A stretch of 64,000 bases of DNA, from the NCBI GenBank assembly GCA_036924285.1, contig JAYKYS010000010.1, forward strand, positions 19,691,001 through 19,755,000, given 5' to 3'. Position 1 is the first letter of the stretch. Each line of letters begins with the position of its first letter. The position numbers and the translations under genes are program-made. The notes beneath the pieces were generated by a model. The model searched no databases. It had not been told where the DNA came from and saw nothing but the letters and a program-made list of their open reading frames with translations. Below are positions 1 through 9,601 of this stretch, in pieces. This stretch comes from Asterella californica (taxonomy: Eukaryota; Streptophyta; Marchantiopsida; Marchantiales; Aytoniaceae).

Positions 1-585
1 CCCAAAATCAACAAAAGTGATGCAGATTTGGCACAATCTGAACTTCAATTGGGCATAACTCCTTGTTTATTGATCCAAATCGATCAAGAATTTCACTGAC
101 ATTGCTTGGCTCCACGAGCTCTATCTCCCTGTGCTCTCAGATTTCCCAGTACCTTCACCAATTGCCCGAAATCCTCTTTAGAGCTCTGTTTCTAAACTTA
201 GAGTTTTACAAAAGACAAAAATGGACTTATGGGAGTTTATAGCTCCACTTGACTGTCCTTTTGTGTCTTAAACTACCTGGTAACTTATCTACACTCATAG
301 GCTACCACGTCAAGCCTCCTAGAGTGCCAGCGTAAAACTTAAACTACCTAAAACAACACGCAGCCCCGAAAAATAACTTAAATCAGCTAGAAAACGTGCA
401 TGGGCGACACGCAAAAACAACCCATGAGCTTAAGCCCTATCAACATGGTAATCAACCTACTAAGACTCAAAATATATAACATCTTCCAAAAATGGACTTC
501 TCTGAGGTCTTAACTTCACTCACAGAGACTAACGCCTGACATAGAAGTGAATCATTTACTTTGTGAAATGATTCACATCACGACA
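1..585 (-). mobile_element. A-type LTR, truncated by window edge
   Basis: The segment is the minus-strand start of an LTR related to the element A LTR (898-2269) and closest to the solo LTR at 16890-18210; window base 1 matches about 17622 there. The terminus reads CGACA on the plus strand at 581-585, so the LTR begins TGTCG on the minus strand. It interrupts the minus-strand pol fragment that resumes at 586. The flanking tetranucleotide 586-589 is GCGT, a predicted target duplication whose partner lies left of the window. Whether this is a solo LTR or part of a longer element cannot be seen. Confidence 0.8.
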
Positions 586-897
586 GCGTCCACCACTCTT
601 CCTACTTCTTCCTCCTCCAGGCATCTTCGTAGTTCATCATCGGTCCTCTTCTTGAACAGAATACCGCTCTTCAGCTCGTACGGTCCGAATTTGTGTATGA
701 ACACCGTACGCTGCTCCATATCCATTCCTTCAGGACACTGCTTAGGACAGGAGATTCTGACAGAAGTCTTTTCATCTCCTCGAACGCTTCTTGCTGCTCA
801 GAAGATCAAACGTAAGGTTCGTCCTTCTTAAGCAACTTGGTAAGTCTTCCTGCTAGCTCTGCATATCTGTCAATAAATCTCATGTACTATCTTACGT
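586..897 (-). pseudogene. Family B pol remnant (copy B2), integrase N-terminal and RT parts
   Basis: Read on the minus strand, 897 to about 741 continues the reverse transcriptase interrupted by element A, matching 59780-59933 of the better copy. It then jumps to the region before the integrase zinc finger (740-590, with residues like CPEGMDMEQ and ELKSGILFKK), equivalent to about 60520 onward. About 590 bp including the RNase H domain is missing between the two parts. The fragment stops at the A-type LTR at 585. It is non-functional. Confidence 0.8.
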
Positions 898-2269
898 TGT
901 CGCGCTACTTGGCGGCTACATGCTTGACTTCTACTCCGACGCTTAGATTTAGTAGTTCTAGAAGTTAGCTCATACTACTTCTAGTCCTTTATGTATATGT
1001 TTGACACCTTTGCATACGGTGTTAACACTATTTTGAGTCCTAGTAGGCTGATAGTATGTTAGTTATCTTGTTCAAGCATTTGTGCGCTTGTGCAAGTGAC
1101 TTCTTACTTGTCTATGACGTTCAATGTACATAACTTAGGGTTTCCATGCTGATAGGGGTTTGAGCTCATGGGTTGTACTTACTTGTCGCCCATGCACGCT
1201 TTCTAGCTAATCTAAGTTATTTTTCGGGGCTATGTGTCATTTTAGGTAGTTTAAGTTTTACGCTGGCACTCTAGGGGGCTTGACGTGGTAGCCTATGAGT
1301 GTAGAAAAGTTACCAGGTAGTTTAAGGCACAAAAGGACAGTCAAGTGGAGCTATGAACTCCCATTGGTCCATTTTTGTCTTTTGTAAAACTCTAAGTTTA
1401 GAAACAGAGCTCTAGAGGAGAGTTCGAGCAATTGGTGAGGGATCTTCGAAATCTGAGAACACAGGAAGAGAGAGCTCGTCGTGCCAAGCACTGTCAGTGA
1501 AATTTTTGCTCGATTTGGATCAATAAACAAGGAGTTATGCCCAATTGAAGTTCGGATTGTGCCAAAACTACGTCACTTTTGTTGATTTTGGGGTTTTCGG
1601 TGCCAATTGCAGCAGAATTGAGGAAATCACTTCAAAACTTCGTGGTTGCGTTCACTGTCAGGAGGGCTACGACTGTCCAAAAAGTTTCGTATCATTTGAG
1701 TAATTGAGTAATTCAGGGCGGCCGCTGAAGCAGAGGGGGTCTGAAAAGCTCTTAATCTAGAGCAGCGACTTTAGAGAAGGAGATCTGGAGTTCTACAAAC
1801 ATTCAGGAGTCCCAACTTCACAGGGATGTTCAGCATCCTGTAGACTTCAAATACTGTGAGAAGATTTGAAATTCATCGAGCCAATTCTCTGTTCTATGTC
1901 TGAATAGCTGTCTAGGTACCAGAAATTGCCATAATTCTCTTATTCAGAACTTTTCTGTTCATATCTCCGTGTCAGAATTTGATCTCAGGTTGAAACTTCG
2001 TCTGTGAGTTCAGTAGTACCTCATTTGCATGTAGGGGAAGTTTAGAGGTCTAAACCTTCATAGTTTTCCTCTCTTTGAGTGTCAAAGTTCACCGCTTAAG
2101 CCTATTACTACCAGTGAGATCTAAATTTCGCTTTTGAGCATATCAGAGGATCCTACACTCCTGTGTGAGTGTTTATAGCTCCTGTTGTGACCTGAAAGCC
2201 AACCTCTTGAGTAAACAACCACAGCCAGAAGCCCGGCGCTTTCCTAGGTAGACGGATCACACTCCGACA
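898..2269 (+). repeat. 5' LTR of element A
   Basis: The 1372-bp direct repeat is identical by eye to 8230-9601 and nearly identical (four changes seen) to the solo LTR at 28847-30218. It begins TGTCG and ends CGACA. It should hold the promoter and polyadenylation signals of the element, but I did not locate a convincing TATA box. It has no long ORF. Confidence 0.95.
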
Positions 2270-2280
2270 TACTCTCTTTT

Positions 2281-2298
2281 TGGTGAACTCGACGTGAA
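2281..2298 (+). other. Primer-binding site of element A, tRNA-Trp type
   Basis: TGGTGAACTCGACGTGAA starts 11 nt after the 5' LTR. It is complementary, with one C-to-T difference (which still allows G-U pairing), to the 3' end of plant tRNA-Trp as I remember it (ending GTCGGGTTCACCA). The same site lies in copy D at 51029-51046 on the minus strand. Confidence 0.75.
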
Positions 2299-2345
2299 AC
2301 ACCTAGGGTGGGAGTTTTCTTGAGAGTGTTACAGGATCAGATATC

Positions 2346-4718
2346 ATGGCCAACCAAGGATCATCAAGTGGGGGTGCTGCTGCTGCTCAGCAACCTATTC
2401 AGTTTGATGCTGCTACGATGAAGATGTTCCAAGCTTTTTTCATGTTCATGCAGCAGCAGCAGAGCACAGAGAGGAAGGAGGTGTTAGCAACCAAGGCGTT
2501 GCAATCTGTGGTGCACCAGATGGACCAGTTCAAGGGTACAGATATTTCCAAGTATGTGCGATACTATGCTAGGGAGATGGAGGTGAACAAGGTACCTGAG
2601 AAGGAGATGGTGGAGAACTTTGAACTTGCTGTTGTCCCTGAGATTCGTGGGCGTGTGAAGGAGCTCAAGCAGCAGCAAGGACAGAGTTGGGAGAGCTTTA
2701 TGCGAGCTTTGAAGGAAGAGTACTACACTGAAGATTCAGAGAGGGTGACCAAGAGAACGTTCTTGGAGTGGGTGGTTAAACCTAACAAAGGTTTGTCTGT
2801 AAATGAGTTGTTAAGGGAGTTTGATCGTCAATATGCTCAGCTTTCTAGGACAGAGAAGCTTACACTAGAGGTTGAGAAGACCGAGCTTTTCCTACAAGCA
2901 GCGGACGTGACTATTCAGGAGAAGCTTGAGCTGTTGCTGGAAGACAAGAGTGAGGAGAGAGGATTGAAGACTGACTGGAAGGAGGTTGAAGAGGCTGTTT
3001 CTTTGCTGGCCAAGAGACAGAGAAGAAGGGACAAGGTGGTGGTAAGTGAAGCAGCACCTCTGATAATTCCTATCAAGCAGTTGCCTACTAAGCCTGCTTT
3101 GGTAATTGCTAGAGAGGAAGACTCACCGCTTGATGAGTTGATTAAGGGTATGAAGGAGCTTAAGCTTAAGCTCACTAGGTTAGAAGAGAAGGAGCAGAAT
3201 GTACAGCCTGCTATGCAGAGACCTCAGATGAGAGAAGGCTTTGTTCATCGTTGTATATGGTGTGATAGCCTAGACCATGTAAGGAGAGATTGTGGGGAGT
3301 TTTCAGATGCATTGAGGAAGGATCTGATCTTCTTCAAAGATGGTAAGATCCATTTGAGAGAGACTGGGATGATGTTGGGAACCAACTTTGGCAAGGGTGG
3401 TATGAAGAGACTTGTGAATGAGATATCAGCATCACACGCTGTTTCTCTTGTGAATGCTGCTACCTGTGGAGTGAAAGTGGAGATGGAGAGAGAGAAAGGG
3501 ACTATTGGGTTGTGGTCAGATGTAGTGCGGTCCGTAGCTAGAACAGAGCTAGACAAGGATGTGCTACGAAGGGTTGGCAACTCAATTAGAGAAACTACAG
3601 GATGGAATGACCCTGTGGATACTATGTCAGTGCATGCTTATGTTGCAAGAAGTCAGCATGAAGCTGTACTAGAAGAAAAACGCAGGAGGGAGGATGCAGG
3701 TGAGGCTTCTACAGCCAAACGACCTGCTACAAGGAGTGAAAGGACTAGACCAGAGGCAAGGCAGGAGACAACACCTACTCGGGAAGAGACTATGGAGGAT
3801 CTACCACCTACAACACCAAAGGAGAAGGAGAGAAGCAAGGAGAAGGGTAAGATGCCTGCATACAAACTTCAGTCTGATATTGAGATTGCTACAGACCTGA
3901 AGCAGGTGTTAGAGAATCGTATCTTGAATGGGAAGGTTGAGTTTACCTTGGGTGAGATTCTTGGGATAGCAAAGCGTGAGTTCCATGAGGTTATCATAGA
4001 TATCATCAAGAGGAAACGTCAGATTTTGGGTGAAGCAGCTACGCTTAACGCTCTAGGGACCAAACTGTCGGAGGATGAGGAGGATGAGATTGCTGGTTAC
4101 TGCTCTCAAGTATCAGAGGGAAGATCAGATCAGCACGTGAGGTTTGAAGATGAGGTGGAAGCATCGCAGAAGAGCCATTATTCTCACAACCATTGGGCGA
4201 GAGCAACCACAGAGACCTTAGTGAAGCTGGGAGATCTAGAGGAACCTGTGGTGGCGTTGATTGATCATGGCTCAGAGATTAATCTGATGTCTAAGGAGCT
4301 GTACAAGCGTGGGAGGTGGCCCATAGACACCGATCATGGATGGCTTATCCGTGCTGCCAACAACCAGAGGGGAGAACTCTATGGTGCTTGTCCCAACATC
4401 AAGGTAACTGTGGGTGACATTAGTGATGTTCAGAATTTCTTTGTGCAAGACATGTCAACCTATCCTATCATTCTAGGGCAGCCTTACATTACTGCTGTTA
4501 GAATGGAGACACGAGTTATGGATGACGGTTCAGCCTATGCTAGGATACGTAGTAGAGATGGCAAAAGAGCTGTTCAGTTTTTGACTGTTGCTGCAGAACA
4601 TGAGAGGAATCGTGATAGCTTGAGAGACCGTCCACTGCCTAAGATTACTCAGGAGTTTAGAGAGTCTAGGGGTTTTGGCAGAGTACCATTGAAGAGCGAG
4701 ACTTCAACGGTACAGTAG
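2346..4718 (+). CDS. gag: Element A Gag-protease polyprotein (790 aa)
   Basis: The ORF starts at the first ATG after the LTR and PBS and is intact. The N-terminal third is the capsid-like Gag region. A CCHC zinc knuckle sits at residues 303-316 (C303, C306, H311, C316). A charged Arg/Glu linker follows. The C-terminal part is an aspartic protease with ALIDHGSEINLM (Asp at about residue 640) and the later PIILGQPYIT motif. The usual D-S/T-G is D-H-G here; E-lineage copies keep the His, so it is probably a lineage trait. The protein should assemble the particle and process the polyprotein. The stop at 4716-4718 lies downstream of the frameshift signal, so most product should be Gag-protease alone. 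Confidence 0.92.
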   Translation: MANQGSSSGGAAAAQQPIQFDAATMKMFQAFFMFMQQQQSTERKEVLATKALQSVVHQMDQFKGTDISKYVRYYAREMEVNKVPEKEMVENFELAVVPEIRGRVKELKQQQGQSWESFMRALKEEYYTEDSERVTKRTFLEWVVKPNKGLSVNELLREFDRQYAQLSRTEKLTLEVEKTELFLQAADVTIQEKLELLLEDKSEERGLKTDWKEVEEAVSLLAKRQRRRDKVVVSEAAPLIIPIKQLPTKPALVIAREEDSPLDELIKGMKELKLKLTRLEEKEQNVQPAMQRPQMREGFVHRCIWCDSLDHVRRDCGEFSDALRKDLIFFKDGKIHLRETGMMLGTNFGKGGMKRLVNEISASHAVSLVNAATCGVKVEMEREKGTIGLWSDVVRSVARTELDKDVLRRVGNSIRETTGWNDPVDTMSVHAYVARSQHEAVLEEKRRREDAGEASTAKRPATRSERTRPEARQETTPTREETMEDLPPTTPKEKERSKEKGKMPAYKLQSDIEIATDLKQVLENRILNGKVEFTLGEILGIAKREFHEVIIDIIKRKRQILGEAATLNALGTKLSEDEEDEIAGYCSQVSEGRSDQHVRFEDEVEASQKSHYSHNHWARATTETLVKLGDLEEPVVALIDHGSEINLMSKELYKRGRWPIDTDHGWLIRAANNQRGELYGACPNIKVTVGDISDVQNFFVQDMSTYPIILGQPYITAVRMETRVMDDGSAYARIRSRDGKRAVQFLTVAAEHERNRDSLRDRPLPKITQEFRESRGFGRVPLKSETSTVQ
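4670..4713 (+). promoter_or_regulatory. Programmed -1 ribosomal frameshift signal, gag to pol
   Basis: The gag frame reads G GGT TTT at 4670-4676, the canonical slippery heptamer GGGTTTT. After a 6-nt spacer (4677-4682) comes a hairpin: arm 4683-4694, 7-nt loop, arm 4702-4713, with 11 of 12 pairs matched (one A-C). The -1 frame opens exactly at 4670, after a TAG at 4667-4669, and runs straight into Pol, while gag stops at 4718. All parts of a standard -1 signal are present at standard spacing. Confidence 0.85.
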
Positions 4719-6094
4719 AGATAGGATTCTCGCCTGATCCAGTAAAGCAGGAAGCTTTATCCACTAGCTTCTTGGGATTGACGTCATGTGGATCAGTATG
4801 TTATAGGAAGGTTGAGAATCTGAAGAGGTTTGAGAGACAACATGTGAAGTGTGTACAGCAGTCTTTGTGGGATAATGGAGAGTTAGCAGGAGATGAATAC
4901 ATATCTGGAGTGTTTGAAGAACAGTATTTGGTAGATACTATAGGGGAGTTGAAATCTATAGTAGAAAGTTCTATAGACGATGTAGATAGAGTGGTGAGAG
5001 TGAGCTCCAAGGAGCTTTATGATGTAATTGATAAGTTTATAGATCGACAAGAGGTGTATGTGGAGACCAAGTACAAGTCAGTGGCGAAGAAAGTCAAACC
5101 AGTGGCTTTGCCTTTACCACTCGATTACAATCAGAAGATGGAGCAAGCTGCACGAGAACCGACGCTCAGAGGACCGAGAAGAATTGGGCACCAGTTCACA
5201 GAAACAACATTGAAGGAGCTGAGGATTGGAGGTGATGGATTTCTTACTGAGCAAGAGAAGAAGAGCTTCAGGGAGATGCTATCTAGGCATGGTAAGGCGT
5301 TTGCGTTTGAGTCACATGAAGTAGGATGTGTAGATCCAAGTGTAGTTGCACCTATGGTAATCTTTACTATACCGCATGTGCCTTGGAATCTACGTCCTAT
5401 CCCTGTGCCTAGAGCTCATCTACCAAAGCTGATAGACTTGCTCAATGAGAGGATTAGGATGGGTATCTTGGAACCATCGATAGCTCCCTACTCTAGTAGA
5501 TGGTTTACTGTTCCGAAGAAGAGTGGAGCTTTGAGATTCATTCAAGATATGCAGCTAGTTAACAAGGTAACTATCAGGAATATGGGTATAGGACCTATTG
5601 TAGACGAGTTTGCAGAGGCTTTTGCTGGTCGTGCTATCTATTCGATGGGAGACTTATATTCAGGTTATGACCAGTTTCAATTATCCTCTGAGAGTAGAGA
5701 CTTGACTACAATGAGGACACCTTTAGGGTTACTAAGGATGTGCACCTTACCGCAAGGTGCTACCAATTCGGTAGCACATATGATGAATGGCATGAACAAA
5801 GTTTTGAGAGACTTCATTCCTGAAAAAACTATGCCATTCCTTGATGATGTGCCGATCAAAGGGTGTGCTGAGGAGGAGAAGAATGAGGTAAAAGATCAGA
5901 GGGGGTGCCGTAAGTTTGTAGCAGATCACATAGCTGACTGCGATAAGATATTGAGTCGACTGGAAGAGGTTCATTTGACTTTATCAGGAGCCAAGTCTGT
6001 GTTTGGAGTACAAGAGGTGTTAATAGTGGGACATCTGTGTGGATCTTATGGTCGAAACCTTGTCCAAACAAGGTTGATGCCATCCGAAGGATGA
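4670..6094 (+). CDS. pol: Element A Pol, N-terminal part: reverse transcriptase
   Basis: This frame is entered by the -1 slip at 4670 and has no need of its own start codon. After a linker of about 130 residues, the RT core runs from about 5180. It includes VPWNLRPIPVPRAHLPK, MGILEPS, SSRWFTVPKKSGALRF, DLYSGYDQFQL and the catalytic MPFLDD (Asp codons 5843 and 5846, replacing YVDD). The palm and thumb segments GHLCGSYG and LTLSGAKSVFG are present. The frame ends early at 6094 because of a 1-nt deletion near 6055; the rest of Pol continues in the next frame. The RT resembles the fungal-type Gypsy lineage rather than plant chromoviruses. Confidence 0.88.
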   Translation, partial: GFWQSTIEERDFNGTVEIGFSPDPVKQEALSTSFLGLTSCGSVCYRKVENLKRFERQHVKCVQQSLWDNGELAGDEYISGVFEEQYLVDTIGELKSIVESSIDDVDRVVRVSSKELYDVIDKFIDRQEVYVETKYKSVAKKVKPVALPLPLDYNQKMEQAAREPTLRGPRRIGHQFTETTLKELRIGGDGFLTEQEKKSFREMLSRHGKAFAFESHEVGCVDPSVVAPMVIFTIPHVPWNLRPIPVPRAHLPKLIDLLNERIRMGILEPSIAPYSSRWFTVPKKSGALRFIQDMQLVNKVTIRNMGIGPIVDEFAEAFAGRAIYSMGDLYSGYDQFQLSSESRDLTTMRTPLGLLRMCTLPQGATNSVAHMMNGMNKVLRDFIPEKTMPFLDDVPIKGCAEEEKNEVKDQRGCRKFVADHIADCDKILSRLEEVHLTLSGAKSVFGVQEVLIVGHLCGSYGRNLVQTRLMPSEG

Positions 6095-8181
6095 AGGAGA
6101 CATGTGGATCGGTTACTGAGGTGAGAAGGTTTCTAGGTGCATGTGTGTTTTATCATATATGGATTCCACACTTTGCACATGTAGCAGATCCGTTGTACAA
6201 GTTGCTGAGGAAGGGGCAAAGATTTCAGTGGCAAGAGGAGCAAAGCGAGTCTATGAGGAAGTTGAAGGATCTTTTGGCTTCACCGCCAACTCTACGGAAG
6301 GTAACATATGAGTTGGGCAGATCTGTTATCCTTACTGTTGATACTAGTCCTATTGGCATTGGATGGGCTGTAGGACAAGACGATGAGGATGGAAATAGAT
6401 ATGTGGTGCGTTTTGGTGCTAAGGTATTAAGTTCACGGCAGAGAGACTACCCTCAGGTCAAGAGAGAGCTATGGGGAGTAGTTACTGCGATGAAGAGTGA
6501 TAAGGAATACTTGATAGGAGCACCTGTGGTTGTGGAGACAGATTGTTTACCTCTCTTGGGAATGATCACTAGCTGTACAACTCCAGATATTGCTATGTTG
6601 AGGTGGATAGCATATATCAAGTCCTTGAACCCAGAGTTTAGACATATTGCAGGGAAGGATAATCCTGTGGCAGATATGTTATCAAGGGCTAGGTATTACG
6701 ATGAGAAAGAAATGATAGATGATCAGGAAGATGTGGGAACAGAGTTCTATTCTAGTGCTCTTGCTAGAAGAGATAGAAGCTGTTTTGCAGCCTCGTTGGA
6801 GTTTTTTGAGGAAACTATGTATGATGGCGAGTGGTTGGATCTTGGGCGCTATTTGAGTTCACTGGAAAGGCAAGAAGGCTGGTCTGATGCAGATTTCAAG
6901 AGGATCCGTAGGATAGCTTATGGTTACTTTTTACATGGAGGACATCTATGGAAGCGCCCTAAGCTACAAGGAGGTATACCGCAGCGGGTGGTATGTGACC
7001 TAGAATCGCAGCAGAAGCTGATCAAGGAGTTCCATGAGAGTTTATGGGCTGGTCATAGAGGAGTTTGGGCTACATTTGCCAAGATGAAGGAAAAGTATTG
7101 GTGGAAGGGTATGTATAAGGATGTAGTACAGTTTGTTTCATCTTGTATACCCTGCCAGATGTATTCCAACGTACGTCATCGTGATGGATTGCATCCTACT
7201 TATCCTTTAGCCATTCATTACAAATGGGTAGTTGATATGGTAACTATGCCATTTGGACTTGGACAAATGAGGTATCTAGTCTTGGCTAGAGAAGATCTAT
7301 CTAACCAAGTTGAAGGTCGTGCTCTGAGGACGAAGACCACTGCTAGTGTCTGCCGCTTTCTACTTGAAGATGTTATTTGTAGGTATGGGTGTGTGGGAAA
7401 GATCACTGCAGATAGGGGTGAGCTGGATGCACAAGAAGCAGTTGAATTCTTCAAGCGATTGGGAATCAAGTTGGCGTTAACCACTGCTTACAATCCTGAA
7501 GGGAATGGCAAGAGCGAAAGAGGTCATCCGCCAATCATCAAAGCTTTGGTAAAAGCTTGCAAGGGTAAGATCCGTGAATGGCCTAGACTGTTACCATTTG
7601 CTTTGTGGGCAGATCGTACAACTCATAGTACCGTTACAGGTTACATGCCAGCAGAGTTGATACTAGGGCAAAAACCTGTGATGCCGATTGAGGAGGTTGT
7701 GCCTACTTGGAATGTTTTGCCATGGGAAGATGGTAGAAGTACGGAGGATCTTCTTGCATTAAGGATCCAGCAGTTAGAACGAAGACCTGAGGATGTTGCC
7801 AAAGCTGTGGAAAGGTTAAAGACTGCTAGAGAGAGAAACAAAGGCAGATTTGATAGAACGCATAGATTACGACCCAAACCAGTTAGGGAAGGTGATTGGG
7901 TGTTAGTCTATGATAGTAGTCTTGATAATCAGCATAGCGCTATCAGAAAGTTTTCCAAGAGATGGTTCGGACCTTATGTGGTGTTAGAAGTTTATGATAA
8001 TGCCACATACTCTTTGAGAGAGTTAGATGGTGCAGTGCTCAAGATACCAGTCGCAGGGAAGAGAATCAAGCTCTTTAGAAGAAGAGGGGACGACCAGAAC
8101 ATTGCAGAGCTTACTGAGGATGAAGCTGAAGACTCAATGGAGGTTGAAGATGAATTTGAAGCTGAAGCTGAAGAGTCTTGA
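6037..8181 (+). CDS. pol: Element A Pol, C-terminal part: RNase H and integrase
   Basis: This continues Pol after the frameshift; homology starts at about 6055 (PNKVDAIRRM). RNase H shows TVDTSPIGIGWA, ELWGVVTAM and VETDCLPL. The integrase zinc finger is H-x-H then CIPC (7030-7160). The catalytic triad is Asp 7234 (WVVDMV), Asp 7411 (TADRGEL) and Glu 7516 (GNGKSERGH), with 34 residues between the last two. The C-terminal domain has FGPYVVLEVYDNATYSL and an acidic tail; no chromodomain is visible. The LALRIQQLERRPEDVA segment is typical of the fungal-type lineage. Copy E (47000) shows the uninterrupted frame across the junction, so this copy carries a mutation, not a second recoding site. Confidence 0.88.
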   Translation: MWILWSKPCPNKVDAIRRMKETCGSVTEVRRFLGACVFYHIWIPHFAHVADPLYKLLRKGQRFQWQEEQSESMRKLKDLLASPPTLRKVTYELGRSVILTVDTSPIGIGWAVGQDDEDGNRYVVRFGAKVLSSRQRDYPQVKRELWGVVTAMKSDKEYLIGAPVVVETDCLPLLGMITSCTTPDIAMLRWIAYIKSLNPEFRHIAGKDNPVADMLSRARYYDEKEMIDDQEDVGTEFYSSALARRDRSCFAASLEFFEETMYDGEWLDLGRYLSSLERQEGWSDADFKRIRRIAYGYFLHGGHLWKRPKLQGGIPQRVVCDLESQQKLIKEFHESLWAGHRGVWATFAKMKEKYWWKGMYKDVVQFVSSCIPCQMYSNVRHRDGLHPTYPLAIHYKWVVDMVTMPFGLGQMRYLVLAREDLSNQVEGRALRTKTTASVCRFLLEDVICRYGCVGKITADRGELDAQEAVEFFKRLGIKLALTTAYNPEGNGKSERGHPPIIKALVKACKGKIREWPRLLPFALWADRTTHSTVTGYMPAELILGQKPVMPIEEVVPTWNVLPWEDGRSTEDLLALRIQQLERRPEDVAKAVERLKTARERNKGRFDRTHRLRPKPVREGDWVLVYDSSLDNQHSAIRKFSKRWFGPYVVLEVYDNATYSLRELDGAVLKIPVAGKRIKLFRRRGDDQNIAELTEDEAEDSMEVEDEFEAEAEES

Positions 8182-8216
8182 TCTGGATCTGGTACATACC
8201 GGAGGATGTGCAGGTT

Positions 8217-8229
8217 CAGAGGGGGTGGA
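8217..8229 (+). other. Polypurine tract of element A
   Basis: A purine run (AGAGGGGGTGGA) abuts the 3' LTR start at 8230. The same tract, inverted, flanks the LTR of copy D at 49816-49829. The 48 bases after the pol stop hold nothing else. Confidence 0.85.
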
Positions 8230-9601
8230 TGTCGCGCTACTTGGCGGCTACATGCTTGACTTCTACTCCGACGCTTAGATTTAGTAGTTCTAGAAGTTAG
8301 CTCATACTACTTCTAGTCCTTTATGTATATGTTTGACACCTTTGCATACGGTGTTAACACTATTTTGAGTCCTAGTAGGCTGATAGTATGTTAGTTATCT
8401 TGTTCAAGCATTTGTGCGCTTGTGCAAGTGACTTCTTACTTGTCTATGACGTTCAATGTACATAACTTAGGGTTTCCATGCTGATAGGGGTTTGAGCTCA
8501 TGGGTTGTACTTACTTGTCGCCCATGCACGCTTTCTAGCTAATCTAAGTTATTTTTCGGGGCTATGTGTCATTTTAGGTAGTTTAAGTTTTACGCTGGCA
8601 CTCTAGGGGGCTTGACGTGGTAGCCTATGAGTGTAGAAAAGTTACCAGGTAGTTTAAGGCACAAAAGGACAGTCAAGTGGAGCTATGAACTCCCATTGGT
8701 CCATTTTTGTCTTTTGTAAAACTCTAAGTTTAGAAACAGAGCTCTAGAGGAGAGTTCGAGCAATTGGTGAGGGATCTTCGAAATCTGAGAACACAGGAAG
8801 AGAGAGCTCGTCGTGCCAAGCACTGTCAGTGAAATTTTTGCTCGATTTGGATCAATAAACAAGGAGTTATGCCCAATTGAAGTTCGGATTGTGCCAAAAC
8901 TACGTCACTTTTGTTGATTTTGGGGTTTTCGGTGCCAATTGCAGCAGAATTGAGGAAATCACTTCAAAACTTCGTGGTTGCGTTCACTGTCAGGAGGGCT
9001 ACGACTGTCCAAAAAGTTTCGTATCATTTGAGTAATTGAGTAATTCAGGGCGGCCGCTGAAGCAGAGGGGGTCTGAAAAGCTCTTAATCTAGAGCAGCGA
9101 CTTTAGAGAAGGAGATCTGGAGTTCTACAAACATTCAGGAGTCCCAACTTCACAGGGATGTTCAGCATCCTGTAGACTTCAAATACTGTGAGAAGATTTG
9201 AAATTCATCGAGCCAATTCTCTGTTCTATGTCTGAATAGCTGTCTAGGTACCAGAAATTGCCATAATTCTCTTATTCAGAACTTTTCTGTTCATATCTCC
9301 GTGTCAGAATTTGATCTCAGGTTGAAACTTCGTCTGTGAGTTCAGTAGTACCTCATTTGCATGTAGGGGAAGTTTAGAGGTCTAAACCTTCATAGTTTTC
9401 CTCTCTTTGAGTGTCAAAGTTCACCGCTTAAGCCTATTACTACCAGTGAGATCTAAATTTCGCTTTTGAGCATATCAGAGGATCCTACACTCCTGTGTGA
9501 GTGTTTATAGCTCCTGTTGTGACCTGAAAGCCAACCTCTTGAGTAAACAACCACAGCCAGAAGCCCGGCGCTTTCCTAGGTAGACGGATCACACTCCGAC
9601 A
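8230..9601 (+). repeat. 3' LTR of element A
   Basis: The 1372-bp repeat is identical by eye to 898-2269 and ends CGACA. It is followed by the ACGT target duplication at 9602-9605. Confidence 0.95.

Larger units (their letters stand above)
898..9601 (+). mobile_element. Element A: nearly intact Ty3/Gypsy LTR retrotransposon
   Basis: The element has 1372-bp LTRs at 898-2269 and 8230-9601 with no differences seen on line-by-line comparison, so insertion is recent. LTRs begin TGTCG and end CGACA. The target duplication is ACGT (894-897 and 9602-9605). It lies inside the minus-strand pol of copy B2: joining 897 to 9606 restores the RT reading that is uninterrupted at 59760 in the other copy. Parts in order are LTR, PBS, Gag-protease ORF, Pol in the -1 frame, PPT and LTR. 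The only lesion seen is a 1-nt deletion in pol near 6055. Pol sequence is of a Gypsy lineage best known to me from basidiomycete fungi, without a chromodomain. Confidence 0.95.

Noticed and set aside
6037..6094. A second programmed frameshift inside element A pol
   Set aside because: No slippery heptamer or hairpin fits the overlap, and element E reads through this region in a single frame, so a 1-nt deletion is simpler.
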